NCBI GenBank assembly: GCA_019119145.1
Contig: DWXR01000020.1
Span: 1 to 22,861 of the forward strand
Origin: Hominenteromicrobium gallistercoris
GTDB taxonomy: Bacteria > Bacillota > Clostridia > Oscillospirales > Acutalibacteraceae
Length of the DNA: 22,861 bases
Reading direction: 5' to 3'
This document shows, one piece after another, positions 6,832 through 13,947 of this stretch. The notes beneath the pieces are model-generated. The model was not told where the DNA came from and did not search any database. It saw only the letters and a list, made by a program, of their open reading frames with translations. The position numbers and the translations under genes were made by a program. Numbering within the stretch: position 1 is the first letter of the stretch; every line of letters begins with the position of its first letter.

Positions 6832-8112
6832 ATGGAACAGGCGGATCTCGTAATTGTCGGCGGCGGCGCGGCCGGCCTGATGGCGGCGTGCGCCGCTGCG
6901 CGCATCCTGAAAAAGCCCGGCGCGGTGCTCGTGCTCGAGGGCAACCAGAAGCTCGGGCGCAAGCTGCTCGCGACCGGAAACGGGCGCTGCAACCTGACGA
7001 ATCTCGCGGCGTCGCCCGCACATTACCACGGCGACGTGTCGGCGGCGGAGCCGCTCCTCGCGGCTTACACGCCCGACGCGGTGCGCGGCGTTTTCCGCGA
7101 TCTGGGGCTCGTCACAAAGCCGGACGGCGAGGGGCGCGTCTACCCGCGCAGCGGGCAGGCGGCGGCCGTGCTCGCGGCGCTGCGCGGCTGCGCCGAAGCG
7201 TACGGCGTGTCCTGCCGGATCGGCGCGCCGGTCACCGGGATCCGGAAGACAAAGCGCGGCTTCCTGCTCAGCGGCGCGGAGGGCGATACAGTCGAAGCCG
7301 CCGCCTGCATTCTGGCCTGCGGCGGCACGGCCTCGCCGAAGCACTCGTGCGGCGACGGCTATGCGCTCGCAAAATCGCTCGGCCACACGGTGACGCAGCT
7401 TTACCCGGCGCTGACGCAGCTCATCTGCGCGGGGAAAACGGCCAAATCGATCGCGGGCGTGCGCTGTGCCGCCCGCGCGGCGCTGCTCGCGGACGGAAGG
7501 GAAATCCATGCCGAAAGCGGCGACGTGCAGTTTACGGATACCGGCCTCTCCGGCATCTGCATTTTCGGCCTTTCGATCTACGCCGCGGAATACTTCGCGC
7601 GCGGCTCCATCGGCGGCCGGTCGTACAAGGGGCTCTCCGTCGCGCTCGACTGCCTGCCGGAATGGTCGTTTTCGGAGGTGAGCGCGTATCTGCTCGAGAT
7701 GCGCACGGCGTATCCGGAGCGCATGGCGGGCGACCTGCTTGCGGGTGTTCTGAACCTGCGGGTCGGCTATGCGCTCGTGCAGGCGGCGGGGATCGACCCG
7801 GCGCAGGCGGCGAAATTTGTCGCGCCGGGACAGCTGCAGAAGCTCGCAGCGATTGTGAAGGCGTGGCACTTTACAATCACGGGAACCAAAGGCTTTCAGG
7901 ACGCGCAGATCACGGCGGGCGGCGTGCCGCTCCGCGAGGTGGACGGGCGGACGATGCGCTCACGTAAAGTGGAGAGCCTTTACTTTGCGGGCGAGATGCT
8001 GAACGTGCACGGGGACTGCGGCGGCTACAACCTGCATTTTGCGTGGGCGACCGGCCTGGCGGCCGGCACCGCCGCGGCGGAAACCATCCGGAGAAAGGGG
8101 GAGAAGCGGTGA
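6832..8112 (+). CDS. HI0933/YhiN-family FAD flavoprotein
   Basis: A 426-residue cytoplasmic flavoprotein of the HI0933 family (COG2081). The N-terminal Rossmann segment VIVGGGAAGLMAA binds FAD. The family hallmark KLLATGNGRCNLTN follows at about residues 45-60, and the C-terminal FAD contact is GDCGGYNLHFAWATG. Members are called NAD(P)/FAD-dependent oxidoreductase, aminoacetone oxidase-like or BaiN-like. The physiological reaction is not settled for most of them and cannot be read here. The full expected length is present. GGAGG lies close before the ATG. The stop overlaps the GTG start of the next flavoprotein gene by four bases (GTGA), so the two are translationally coupled. Confidence 0.9.
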   Translation: MEQADLVIVGGGAAGLMAACAAARILKKPGAVLVLEGNQKLGRKLLATGNGRCNLTNLAASPAHYHGDVSAAEPLLAAYTPDAVRGVFRDLGLVTKPDGEGRVYPRSGQAAAVLAALRGCAEAYGVSCRIGAPVTGIRKTKRGFLLSGAEGDTVEAAACILACGGTASPKHSCGDGYALAKSLGHTVTQLYPALTQLICAGKTAKSIAGVRCAARAALLADGREIHAESGDVQFTDTGLSGICIFGLSIYAAEYFARGSIGGRSYKGLSVALDCLPEWSFSEVSAYLLEMRTAYPERMAGDLLAGVLNLRVGYALVQAAGIDPAQAAKFVAPGQLQKLAAIVKAWHFTITGTKGFQDAQITAGGVPLREVDGRTMRSRKVESLYFAGEMLNVHGDCGGYNLHFAWATGLAAGTAAAETIRRKGEKR

Positions 8113-9731
8113 TCCGCATAGCTGATCTTTCGATGGCGCTCGGGTATACGGGCGCCGATCTGCGCCGCGCGGCGGCGAAGAAGCTGCGGCTTGCGCCCGA
8201 GCAGCTCAAAAGCCTGGCGCTCGTCAAGCGGTCCGTCGATGCGCGCCGGAAAAGCGACGTGAAATTCATCGTGACGGTCGACGTGCAGGTTGCGGGCAGC
8301 GAGGACAAGCTGCTCGCCCGGCTGCGCGACAGCCGCGTGCGCCCCGCGCCGGACCGCAGCTACAAAATGCCGAAGGCCGGCGCGCTACCCTTGCGTCCGG
8401 TCGTCGTCGGCTTCGGGCCGGCCGGCATGTTCGCCGGCCTTCTGCTGGCCCGCGCCGGGCTGCGGCCGATCGTCGTGGAGCGCGGCGGCGCGGTCGAGGA
8501 CCGGCAGAACGCCGTGCAGCGCTTCTGGCAGGACCGCGCGCTCGACAGCGAATGCAACGTGCAGTTCGGCGAGGGCGGCGCCGGCACGTTTTCGGACGGC
8601 AAGCTGAATACCGGCACAAAGGACGAGCGCATCTTTTTTGTCCTGCAGACGCTCGCCGAGCACGGCGCGCCGGAGGAAATCCTCTTCGAGGCGAAGCCGC
8701 ACATCGGAACCGACCGGCTCCCGCAGACCGTGCGCGCGATCCGCGAGGAGATCCGGCGTCTCGGCGGAGAAGTGCGCTTTAACACGAAGATGGAGGACCT
8801 GCTCGTGCGGGACGGCGCGGTGCGCGGCGTTGTGCTCGCGTGCGGCGGTGTGCGCGAAACGCTGGAGACGCGCCACGTGGTGCTCGCGATCGGCCACAGC
8901 GCGCGCGACACGTTCGAGATGCTCTGCGCCAAGACGTGCATCCCGATGGAGCCGAAGCCCTTTTCGGTCGGCGCGCGCATCGAGCACCGCGCGGAGACGA
9001 TCGACCGCGCGCAGTACGGCGCGTTTGCGGGGCATCCGCAGCTCGGCGCGGCGGACTACAAGCTGAACGTCCACCTCGAAAACGGGCGCGGGGTCTACAC
9101 CTTCTGCATGTGCCCGGGCGGCTCCGTCGTCGGCGCGGCCTCCGAGTCGGGCGGCGTCGTCACGAACGGCATGAGCGCGTTTGCGCGTGACGGCGAGAAC
9201 AGCAACGCCGCGCTGCTTGTCGGTGTTTCGCCGGAGGATTTCGGCGCCGAGGGGCCGCTCACCGGCGTCGCGTTCCAGCGGGCGATCGAGCGCGCCGCGT
9301 TTGAGGCGGGCGGCGGCGACTACAGCGCGCCGTGCCAGCGCGTCGGCGACTTTCTCGAGCGCCGCCGGACGGCGGGCTTCGGCGCGGTGCGGCCTACGTA
9401 TCAGCCGGGCGTCGCGCCGGGCGACCTGCGCGCGGTGCTGCCCTGCTTCGTGTGCGATTCGATGGCGCAGGGCATCCGGGAGATGGGGAAGAAGCTGCGC
9501 GGCTTCGACGATCCGGACGCGCTTCTGACCGCGCCGGAAACGCGCAGCTCGTCGCCGGTGCGGATCCTGCGCGGCGAGAACCGCGAGTGCCCGACGGTCC
9601 GCGGCCTGTTCCCCTGCGGCGAGGGGGCCGGGTATGCCGGCGGCATCACGAGCGCCGCCGTGGACGGCCTGCGCTGCGCCGAGGAGATCCTGCGCCAGAG
9701 CGCGGATTTTCCGCCAAACCCGGACCGGTAA
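8109..9731 (+). CDS. COG2509-type FAD-dependent dehydrogenase
   Basis: About 540 residues beginning at a GTG that overlaps the previous stop codon. I chose it because GGGGAG precedes it and the family N-terminus (IRIADLSMALGYTGADL) starts there; an in-frame ATG at 8043 lies deep inside the preceding gene. A basic N-terminal domain of about 95 residues precedes the FAD-binding Rossmann fold (VVVGFGPAGMFAGLLLARAG). Next comes the family motif FGEGGAGTFSDGKLNTG, and the C-terminal FAD motif is CGEGAGYAGGITSAAVDGL. The family is widespread in Clostridia and annotated only as uncharacterised FAD-dependent dehydrogenase. Coupling with the YhiN-type gene suggests related redox work, but the substrate is unknown. 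Confidence 0.9.
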   Translation: MIRIADLSMALGYTGADLRRAAAKKLRLAPEQLKSLALVKRSVDARRKSDVKFIVTVDVQVAGSEDKLLARLRDSRVRPAPDRSYKMPKAGALPLRPVVVGFGPAGMFAGLLLARAGLRPIVVERGGAVEDRQNAVQRFWQDRALDSECNVQFGEGGAGTFSDGKLNTGTKDERIFFVLQTLAEHGAPEEILFEAKPHIGTDRLPQTVRAIREEIRRLGGEVRFNTKMEDLLVRDGAVRGVVLACGGVRETLETRHVVLAIGHSARDTFEMLCAKTCIPMEPKPFSVGARIEHRAETIDRAQYGAFAGHPQLGAADYKLNVHLENGRGVYTFCMCPGGSVVGAASESGGVVTNGMSAFARDGENSNAALLVGVSPEDFGAEGPLTGVAFQRAIERAAFEAGGGDYSAPCQRVGDFLERRRTAGFGAVRPTYQPGVAPGDLRAVLPCFVCDSMAQGIREMGKKLRGFDDPDALLTAPETRSSSPVRILRGENRECPTVRGLFPCGEGAGYAGGITSAAVDGLRCAEEILRQSADFPPNPDR

Positions 9732-9761
9732 AACGCGGTTCGGATTGCGGCATAAAGGGAC

Positions 9762-9790
9762 TTGACTTTCCCCGGAGGCCGTGCTATTCA
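9762..9790 (+). promoter_or_regulatory. Sigma-A-type promoter of the T-box/ProRS-fragment locus
   Basis: TTGACT (9762-9767), a 17-base spacer and TATTCA (9785-9790) make a good vegetative promoter. Transcription would begin near 9797, only about 75 bases before the T-box motif. Confidence 0.65.
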
Positions 9791-9796
9791 GTAGGC

Positions 9797-9940
9797 GTCA
9801 CCGGGTTCTCCCGTCACAGAGAGCGCGTATCGGTTTTCCTGTACGCAAAAAGTGCGGACCTGTTCCGAATTTAGGTGGTACCGCGGACTTGGCTTTGAGT
9901 TTGCCCTAAGCTGGCTTTGCAGCCGGCTTAGGGCTTTTTT
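9797..9940 (+). promoter_or_regulatory. T-box leader, unusually short
   Basis: The conserved T-box sequence is present as TTAGGTGGTACCGCGG (9871-9886), including the TGGT bulge that contacts the tRNA acceptor end. Downstream lies a terminator whose 5' arm contains CCTAA. That segment can pair instead with TTAGG of the T box, so the antiterminator and terminator are mutually exclusive. An AGAGAG element typical of Stem I lies at 9818-9823, and small hairpins (CGGG/CCCG near 9801; GCGTA/TACGC near 9825) are present. A full Stem I of about 100 bases with a specifier loop does not fit between the promoter and the T box, and I could not find a specifier codon. The downstream ProRS-like gene makes proline the likely cognate amino acid; this is inference. 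Confidence 0.8.
9903..9940 (+). terminator. T-box attenuator terminator
   Basis: GCCCTAAGC (9903-9911) pairs with GCTTAGGGC (9926-9934). An inner GGCT/AGCC stem extends it, and six T follow (9935-9940). It is a strong intrinsic terminator positioned between the T-box motif and the ProRS-like gene. Confidence 0.9.
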
Positions 9941-10028
9941 GTATTCCGAACATTTTCGGGCGCGCGCCACGGGTGCGGCGCGGGGCTTCGAAACGGTTGA
10001 AAACCGAAGAAAGGACAGGGATGAAACC

Positions 10029-10541
10029 ATGAAACTTGAAAAGCTGGTCGGGGAGCGGTTCCGCGAAAGGCCCGCGGATTGCGCGGCAGAGAGCCACGCG
10101 CTGATGCTGCGCGGCGGCTACATGAAAAGCGTTGCGAACGGCATCTACTCGAGCTACACGCCGCTGCGGCGGATCACGCAGAAGATCGAATCGATCCTGC
10201 GCGAGGAGATGGACGCGATCGACGGGCAGGAGGTGCTGTTCGACCGCTCGCTGGAAAACGCGGACCGGCTGGTCTGCGGGGCCAATGCGGAGGATTACCA
10301 CTTTTCCGGGCTCGATATGGCGCGCGACGTGCCGGAGGCTGCGTACCGCGATTTTGCCAAGATCCCCGAGGGCGGCGTCAGCCCGCGCAACATGAAGCGC
10401 GGCACGGTCGAGGTCTCGGCGCGCGACCGCAGCTTTTCCGAGCAGGTCCCGCTCGAAAATGCCGCGGCGCGCATCCGGCAGCTTCTCGGTGCGATGCAGG
10501 CGGCGGTGCGCAGCCGCGCCGCGGCGGCCGAAGCGGAATGA
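10029..10541 (+). CDS. Internally deleted prolyl-tRNA synthetase-like protein
   Basis: This 170-residue protein looks like three pieces of bacterial ProRS (usually about 570 residues) joined in frame. Residues 1-71 match the ProRS N-terminus (ERPADCAAESHALMLRGG, then NGIYSSYTPLRR and REEMDAIDGQEVL, the motif 1 region). Residues 72 to about 121 match the end of the editing insertion (DRSLENADRLVCGANAEDYHF, shortened here: DR, CGAN, YHF, RDV). The last 48 or so match the end of the anticodon-binding domain (VEVSARD, VPLENAAARI, LLGAMQ). Class II motifs 2 and 3 and most of the anticodon domain are absent, so it cannot aminoacylate. The frame is clean and it keeps a T-box leader. The start is the ATG with AGGG eight bases upstream. 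It may be a decaying relic or a repurposed regulator or binding protein. A full proS should exist elsewhere. Confidence 0.8.
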   Translation: MKLEKLVGERFRERPADCAAESHALMLRGGYMKSVANGIYSSYTPLRRITQKIESILREEMDAIDGQEVLFDRSLENADRLVCGANAEDYHFSGLDMARDVPEAAYRDFAKIPEGGVSPRNMKRGTVEVSARDRSFSEQVPLENAAARIRQLLGAMQAAVRSRAAAAEAE

Positions 10542-10581
10542 CCGGCTTTCCGCGCTTTATGGAGCGGGCGCAAAACGGGCG

Positions 10582-10610
10582 TTGACAATGCGCCGCGGGC
10601 GGTATATGCT
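10582..10610 (+). promoter_or_regulatory. Promoter of the YbaK/EbsC-type gene
   Basis: TTGACA (10582-10587), 17 bases, then TATGCT (10605-10610). It gives the deacylase gene its own transcription start near 10617, after the ProRS-like stop. A 7-bp inverted repeat (AAGCGGC 10614-10620; GCCGCTT 10628-10634) sits right at the start point and could be an operator or a leader hairpin. Confidence 0.65.
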
Positions 10611-10711
10611 TTTAAGCGGCGCGGCTGGCCGCTTGCGCGCGGCGCGGGGCGGTTTGCCGCAGGAATTTAAGAACACAGCCGGTCCGGGTGCGGGCCGCAG
10701 GAGGTTTTGAT

Positions 10712-11197
10712 ATGGCAATCGAAAAGGTCAAGGCGTATTTCAGACAGTTCGGCATCGAAGACAGGATCCGCGAATTCCCGGTGTCCAGCGCGACGGTGGA
10801 GCTTGCAGCCGCGGCGCTGGACTGCGCGCCGGCGCGGATCGCGAAAACGCTTTCGTTTATGGTGAACGGGCAGCCGATTTTGATCGTGGCGGCCGGCGAC
10901 GGCAAGATCGACAATCCGAAATACAAGGCGCAATTCGGCACAAAGGCGAAGATGCTCACGCCGGAGGAGGCGGAAACGCTCGTGGGGCACGCGATCGGCG
11001 GCGTCTGCCCGTTTGCCGTCGCGGACGGCGTGCGCGTGTATCTCGATGAATCGCTGAAACGCTTCCAGACGGTTTTCCCGGCCTGCGGGAGCAGCAACAG
11101 CGCGATCGAGCTGACGATCGACGAGCTCGAGCGGTATTCCGGCTTTGCGTCGTGGATCGACGTGTGCAAGGGCTGGCGCGACGCCGAAGCGGTTTGA
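10712..11197 (+). CDS. YbaK/EbsC-family aminoacyl-tRNA deacylase-like protein
   Basis: A 161-residue single-domain protein of the YbaK/EbsC family, homologous to the editing insertion of ProRS. Family members hydrolyse mischarged Cys- or Ala-tRNA(Pro) or related aminoacyl-tRNAs in trans. Visible hallmarks are the conserved Lys in RIAKTLSFMV, AAGDGKIDN, the loop GHAIGGVCPFAV and GSSNSAIELT near the end. An upstream in-frame GTG at 10688 exists. I prefer the ATG at 10712 because GGAGG stands seven bases before it. It lies 170 bases after the ProRS-like gene with its own promoter, so co-transcription is possible but not required. Which tRNA it edits cannot be told from the sequence. Confidence 0.88.
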   Translation: MAIEKVKAYFRQFGIEDRIREFPVSSATVELAAAALDCAPARIAKTLSFMVNGQPILIVAAGDGKIDNPKYKAQFGTKAKMLTPEEAETLVGHAIGGVCPFAVADGVRVYLDESLKRFQTVFPACGSSNSAIELTIDELERYSGFASWIDVCKGWRDAEAV

Positions 11198-11239
11198 GCC
11201 GGCCGGGACTGTTTTTTTACGCGCGGAATCCCGAAAATA

Positions 11240-11268
11240 TTGACAGATGTTTTGCGTGATGCTATAAT
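11240..11268 (+). promoter_or_regulatory. Perfect consensus sigma-A promoter
   Basis: TTGACA (11240-11245), exactly 17 bases, TATAAT (11263-11268). This is the ideal vegetative promoter, the strongest in the window, and it drives the small lipoprotein-like gene. Transcription should start near 11275. Confidence 0.88.
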
Positions 11269-11336
11269 AAATTTGTAAAAATAGCGGAAGCTGGCGCGCC
11301 GAAACCGCGTGCCGGGTGCTTGAAAGGGGGATTCCC

Positions 11337-11813
11337 GTGAAAAAAGTTGGAATTTGGCTGATGGTGCTGGCGTGCGTCCTTTTCTGCGTCTCCTGCGCCT
11401 CTGCGCCCGCCGAACAGCCGGCGGATACGGAGGACACCGCAAAGGCGTTCCTCACCGCGTTCTACACGGCGGACGAGGAGGGCCGGTATACGGAGTTCCT
11501 CCCGGCGACCGAGGGGGCGTCTTCCGACGAAACGCTGGACGCGGCTGCGGATGCGTACCATGCGTCGCTCGCTGAATTTTCCACGGAAGAGGTTGTAGAG
11601 ACGCTGGCCCAGAACCGCACGCTCAGCCAGTATGATGCGGCGCACGCGGGACAGGACGTGCAGGTGCAGTCGGTAGAGCTGGAGGCCGACGACGGCTTCT
11701 ACGCTTTCACGGTGGAGATCGATGCGGGCGGAACGGCGGAGACGTACACCGGGCAGATTTCCGTTGCGGAGGATACCGGCCTTGTCGACAATTTCTATCA
11801 GGCGGCGGCCTGA
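11337..11813 (+). CDS. Small putative lipoprotein or secreted protein of unknown function
   Basis: 158 residues from a GTG start preceded by AAAGGGGG with good spacing. An alternative in-frame GTG at 11316 has no ribosome binding site. The N-terminus KKVGIWLMVLACVLFCVSC is a lipoprotein-like signal with Cys following Val-Ser, though the -3 position is Cys rather than Leu, so the lipobox is imperfect. The mature part is acidic, begins with a Glu/Asp/Ala linker and has an alpha+beta look (DTAKAFLTAFYTADEEGRY; later FTVEIDAGGTAETYTGQISV). That would suit an NTF2/SnoaL-like fold, but this is a guess. No catalytic motif is visible. It is a single-gene transcript between a consensus promoter and a strong terminator. 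Confidence 0.72.
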   Translation: MKKVGIWLMVLACVLFCVSCASAPAEQPADTEDTAKAFLTAFYTADEEGRYTEFLPATEGASSDETLDAAADAYHASLAEFSTEEVVETLAQNRTLSQYDAAHAGQDVQVQSVELEADDGFYAFTVEIDAGGTAETYTGQISVAEDTGLVDNFYQAAA

Positions 11814-11843
11814 CGGCAGAGCGCAGACGTAAAGATTAAAGTT

Positions 11844-11892
11844 AAAGCCCGACACGGCATACCGGGTTTCCGGCGCCGTGTCGGGCTTTTTT
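11844..11892. terminator. Strong bidirectional terminator between convergent genes
   Basis: AAAGCCCGACACGGC (11844-11858) pairs exactly with GCCGTGTCGGGCTTT (11875-11889) around a 16-base loop, and the T run continues to 11892. It ends the lipoprotein-like gene on the plus strand and lies 18 bases past the desulfidase stop on the minus strand. Confidence 0.93.
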
Positions 11893-11910
11893 GCTTTGCT
11901 TGTTTTGGAA

Positions 11911-13188
11911 TTAGTCGCACATGATGTGCAGGATCTCGCGGTCGGTCTCGCGCATCCCCTCGCGCGCGAGCGTGCCGATGTTGCGGATCGTCTCCTCGAC
12001 GCCGTGCGTCACAAGGCCGTCGCCGGCACGGAATTCCTGCCCGTTTTTGTACATGTGGTAGCCGAGGATGCCGGCGTCCACGGCGGAGGCGATTTTCGCG
12101 GCGCAGGAGGCCTTCGCGCCGTCGCAGACGATGCCGGAGTCGATCGCGATCGAGTTGACGATCGTGTGCTCGACCTCCCGGAGGCCGCCGCCGTACAGAT
12201 AGGCGATGCCCGCGCCGCTGCCGCAGCCGGCGCTCACGGCGCCGCAGTAGGCGGAGAGGCGGCCGATGCCGGATTTCAGGTGCACGGTGATGAGGTCGGA
12301 AAGCGCGACGGCGCGGATCGTCTTGTCGTAGCCGACGCCGAGCTCCTTCGCGAATTCCACGACGGGCAGCGAAGCCGTGATGCCCTGGTTGCCGCTGCCG
12401 GAGACGATGACGACCGGCAGGGAGCAGCCGTTCATGCGGGCGTCGCTGCCTGCGGCGGCCATGGCCCGCGCGCGCACCTTCACGTCGTTGCCGTAGGTGT
12501 CGAGCAGCACCTTGCCGATGTTTGCGCCCCAGCTTCCGGAAAGACCCTCCTCGGCGATGCGCGTGTTGTATTCGATCTGCCGCCGCACGGGGCCCTCGAT
12601 GTCCTCGAGCGCGGCGCTTTCGACGAAATCGAGGATCCCGGCGACGGATAAGCAGCTCCGGTCGCACAGCCCGTCCTCGGCCGCCGCCGCGCTGCAGTCG
12701 ACGTCGAGCAGGATCTCGCCGTCCTTTTCGATGCGCACGATGTTCGTGTGGTGCTGCACGATCCGTGCGCGCGCCGTGTGGCCGTCCGCCTCGACGCGGA
12801 TGTCGATGTCGAAAATGTGCGGCGAGTCGGAGAGCCTGACCGTGATCGGGGTGCGCTCGAGATAAGCGCGGATCTCGGCCTGCTCGGCTGCGGTCGCTTT
12901 GGAAATGACCTCGAGCAGAAGCTCGTCCCGCCCCGCGACAATGCCGGCCGCCGCCGCGGCGGGGATGCCGCGCAGCCCGCCGGTGTTCGGCACGAAGACA
13001 CACTTCACGTTTTTAATGATGTTGCCGCTCGCCGTCACGGTGACGCGCGCGGGCAGTGCGCCGAGCGTCCGGCGCGCGACCGCCGCCGCATACGCGATCG
13101 CGATCGGCTCGGTGCAGCCCATCGCGGGCAGAAGCTCTTCCTTTAAGACCTGCACGCAGGTTTTGTAGACAAGATCGGTGGATTGCAT
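11911..13188 (-). CDS. cyuA: L-cysteine desulfidase family protein (UPF0597, YhaM/CyuA type)
   Basis: A 425-residue cytoplasmic protein of the UPF0597/CdsB family. The family breaks L-cysteine down to pyruvate, ammonia and sulfide using an oxygen-sensitive Fe-S cluster, and is related to serine dehydratase alpha subunits. The N-terminal hallmark is GCTEPIAIAYAAA with Cys25. Others are TASGNIIKNVKCVFVPNT, VSGSGNQGITASLPV and the cysteine pair in YCGAVSAGCGSGAGIAYLYGG. The length is normal and GAGG lies seven bases before the ATG. The small P-loop gene ends 42 bases upstream with no promoter visible between them, so they may share a transcript. Serine or another amino acid as substrate is possible, because the family is not finely resolved. 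Confidence 0.85.
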   Translation of the reverse strand: MQSTDLVYKTCVQVLKEELLPAMGCTEPIAIAYAAAVARRTLGALPARVTVTASGNIIKNVKCVFVPNTGGLRGIPAAAAAGIVAGRDELLLEVISKATAAEQAEIRAYLERTPITVRLSDSPHIFDIDIRVEADGHTARARIVQHHTNIVRIEKDGEILLDVDCSAAAAEDGLCDRSCLSVAGILDFVESAALEDIEGPVRRQIEYNTRIAEEGLSGSWGANIGKVLLDTYGNDVKVRARAMAAAGSDARMNGCSLPVVIVSGSGNQGITASLPVVEFAKELGVGYDKTIRAVALSDLITVHLKSGIGRLSAYCGAVSAGCGSGAGIAYLYGGGLREVEHTIVNSIAIDSGIVCDGAKASCAAKIASAVDAGILGYHMYKNGQEFRAGDGLVTHGVEETIRNIGTLAREGMRETDREILHIMCD

Positions 13189-13230
13189 GGGGATACCTCG
13201 AAAAGCAGAATGGAGTGGTGGATACAGCGT

Positions 13231-13818
13231 TCAGCCGTTGTTCAGTACCGGCAGAATGCGCGCGAACGAAGCGTCCGCGAGTGTGTCGTTCGAATTGTAA
13301 TAGAGCAGGAGGCTGTCCGGCTGGCTTTCCAGGCGCAGCGCCTCGGGGATGTCGAAGTTGATGCGCTGGACGTATTCGTCCCAGTGCGCGATCTTCCACG
13401 TGTCGCGGTCGGACTTGCGCTTCATCATGCGGGCCTTGCAGACCGCAACGTCGGTGACGATCCAGATGGCGCACAGCTTCGCGCCGTACCGGCTGAGCTT
13501 TTCCCTGAGGGCCTTTATGTACGCCGGGTCGCGGATTTCGCGGGAGAACGGCGCGTTGATCAGCACGGTGTCCGCGTAGCGCAGCGCCTCGAAGCCGAGG
13601 TCGAGAATGGCCTCGTACTCGTAGTTCCGCACGTTCTCCTCAAAGAAATCCGAGCTGCGGTCAAAGGGCTGTCCGGCAACCTTGAAGATCTGGCGCGAAA
13701 GGGGCATCAGCGTGTCCTTGTCGAGATAGACCACGTGGTCGAGCGCGGCGGCAAGCCGCTTTGAAAGGCGCGTTTTGCCGCATGCCGGCGGCGAGGTCAC
13801 GAGAATCATCTTTTTCAT
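13231..13818 (-). CDS. P-loop ATP-binding protein (AAA_33/zeta-toxin-like kinase fold)
   Basis: 195 residues starting at the ATG at 13818, where the P-loop begins almost at once (MILVTSPPACGKTRLSKRL, a Walker A variant with SPPACGKT). YLDKDTL supplies the second Asp, and VLINAPFSREIRD has the look of the substrate-side strand of small kinases. A basic lid-like stretch KARMMKRKSDRDTWK follows. This is the architecture of small-molecule kinases and of zeta-toxin-like AAA_33 proteins. There is no antitoxin-like partner gene, so a toxin role is not supported. An upstream extension of the frame to 13917 is rejected because it covers the TATAAT at 13889-13894. Substrate unknown. Confidence 0.75.
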   Translation of the reverse strand: MKKMILVTSPPACGKTRLSKRLAAALDHVVYLDKDTLMPLSRQIFKVAGQPFDRSSDFFEENVRNYEYEAILDLGFEALRYADTVLINAPFSREIRDPAYIKALREKLSRYGAKLCAIWIVTDVAVCKARMMKRKSDRDTWKIAHWDEYVQRINFDIPEALRLESQPDSLLLYYNSNDTLADASFARILPVLNNG

Positions 13819-13888
13819 GAGGCAGCCAACCTTTCTGCGCAGAATCCTGCAGCGTTCCGTTTTACAGTTCGATCGTTCAGTTTTTATA

Positions 13889-13894
13889 ATTATA
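13889..13894 (-). promoter_or_regulatory. Extended -10 promoter of the P-loop/desulfidase unit
   Basis: The minus strand reads TGCTATAAT, a perfect -10 box with the TGn extension, which can compensate for a missing -35 box. The nearest -35 candidate is poor and would fall at the edge of the upstream terminator hairpin. The transcript would start near 13882. Confidence 0.6.
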
Positions 13895-13912
13895 GCATAC
13901 TGGAAAGGAAAA

Positions 13913-13942
13913 GGCACGCATTTTGTAAAAAAAAAGCGTGCC
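13913..13942 (-). terminator. Terminator of the nucleoside hydrolase gene
   Basis: GGCACGC (13913-13919) and GCGTGCC (13936-13942) pair perfectly. The AT-rich loop can pair further (ATTTT/AAAA-type), and four T follow on the minus strand (13909-13912). It begins six bases past the stop codon of the gene at 13948. Confidence 0.8.
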
Positions 13943-13947
13943 GAAAA

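Noticed and set aside
11198..11239. Terminator after the YbaK-type gene
   Set aside because: There is a run of seven T near 11211-11217, but I could not find a convincing stem immediately before it.
13231..13818. Zeta-type toxin of a toxin-antitoxin pair
   Set aside because: The fold fits, but there is no small antitoxin gene next to it. Its neighbours are metabolic genes, so a small-molecule kinase is equally or more likely.
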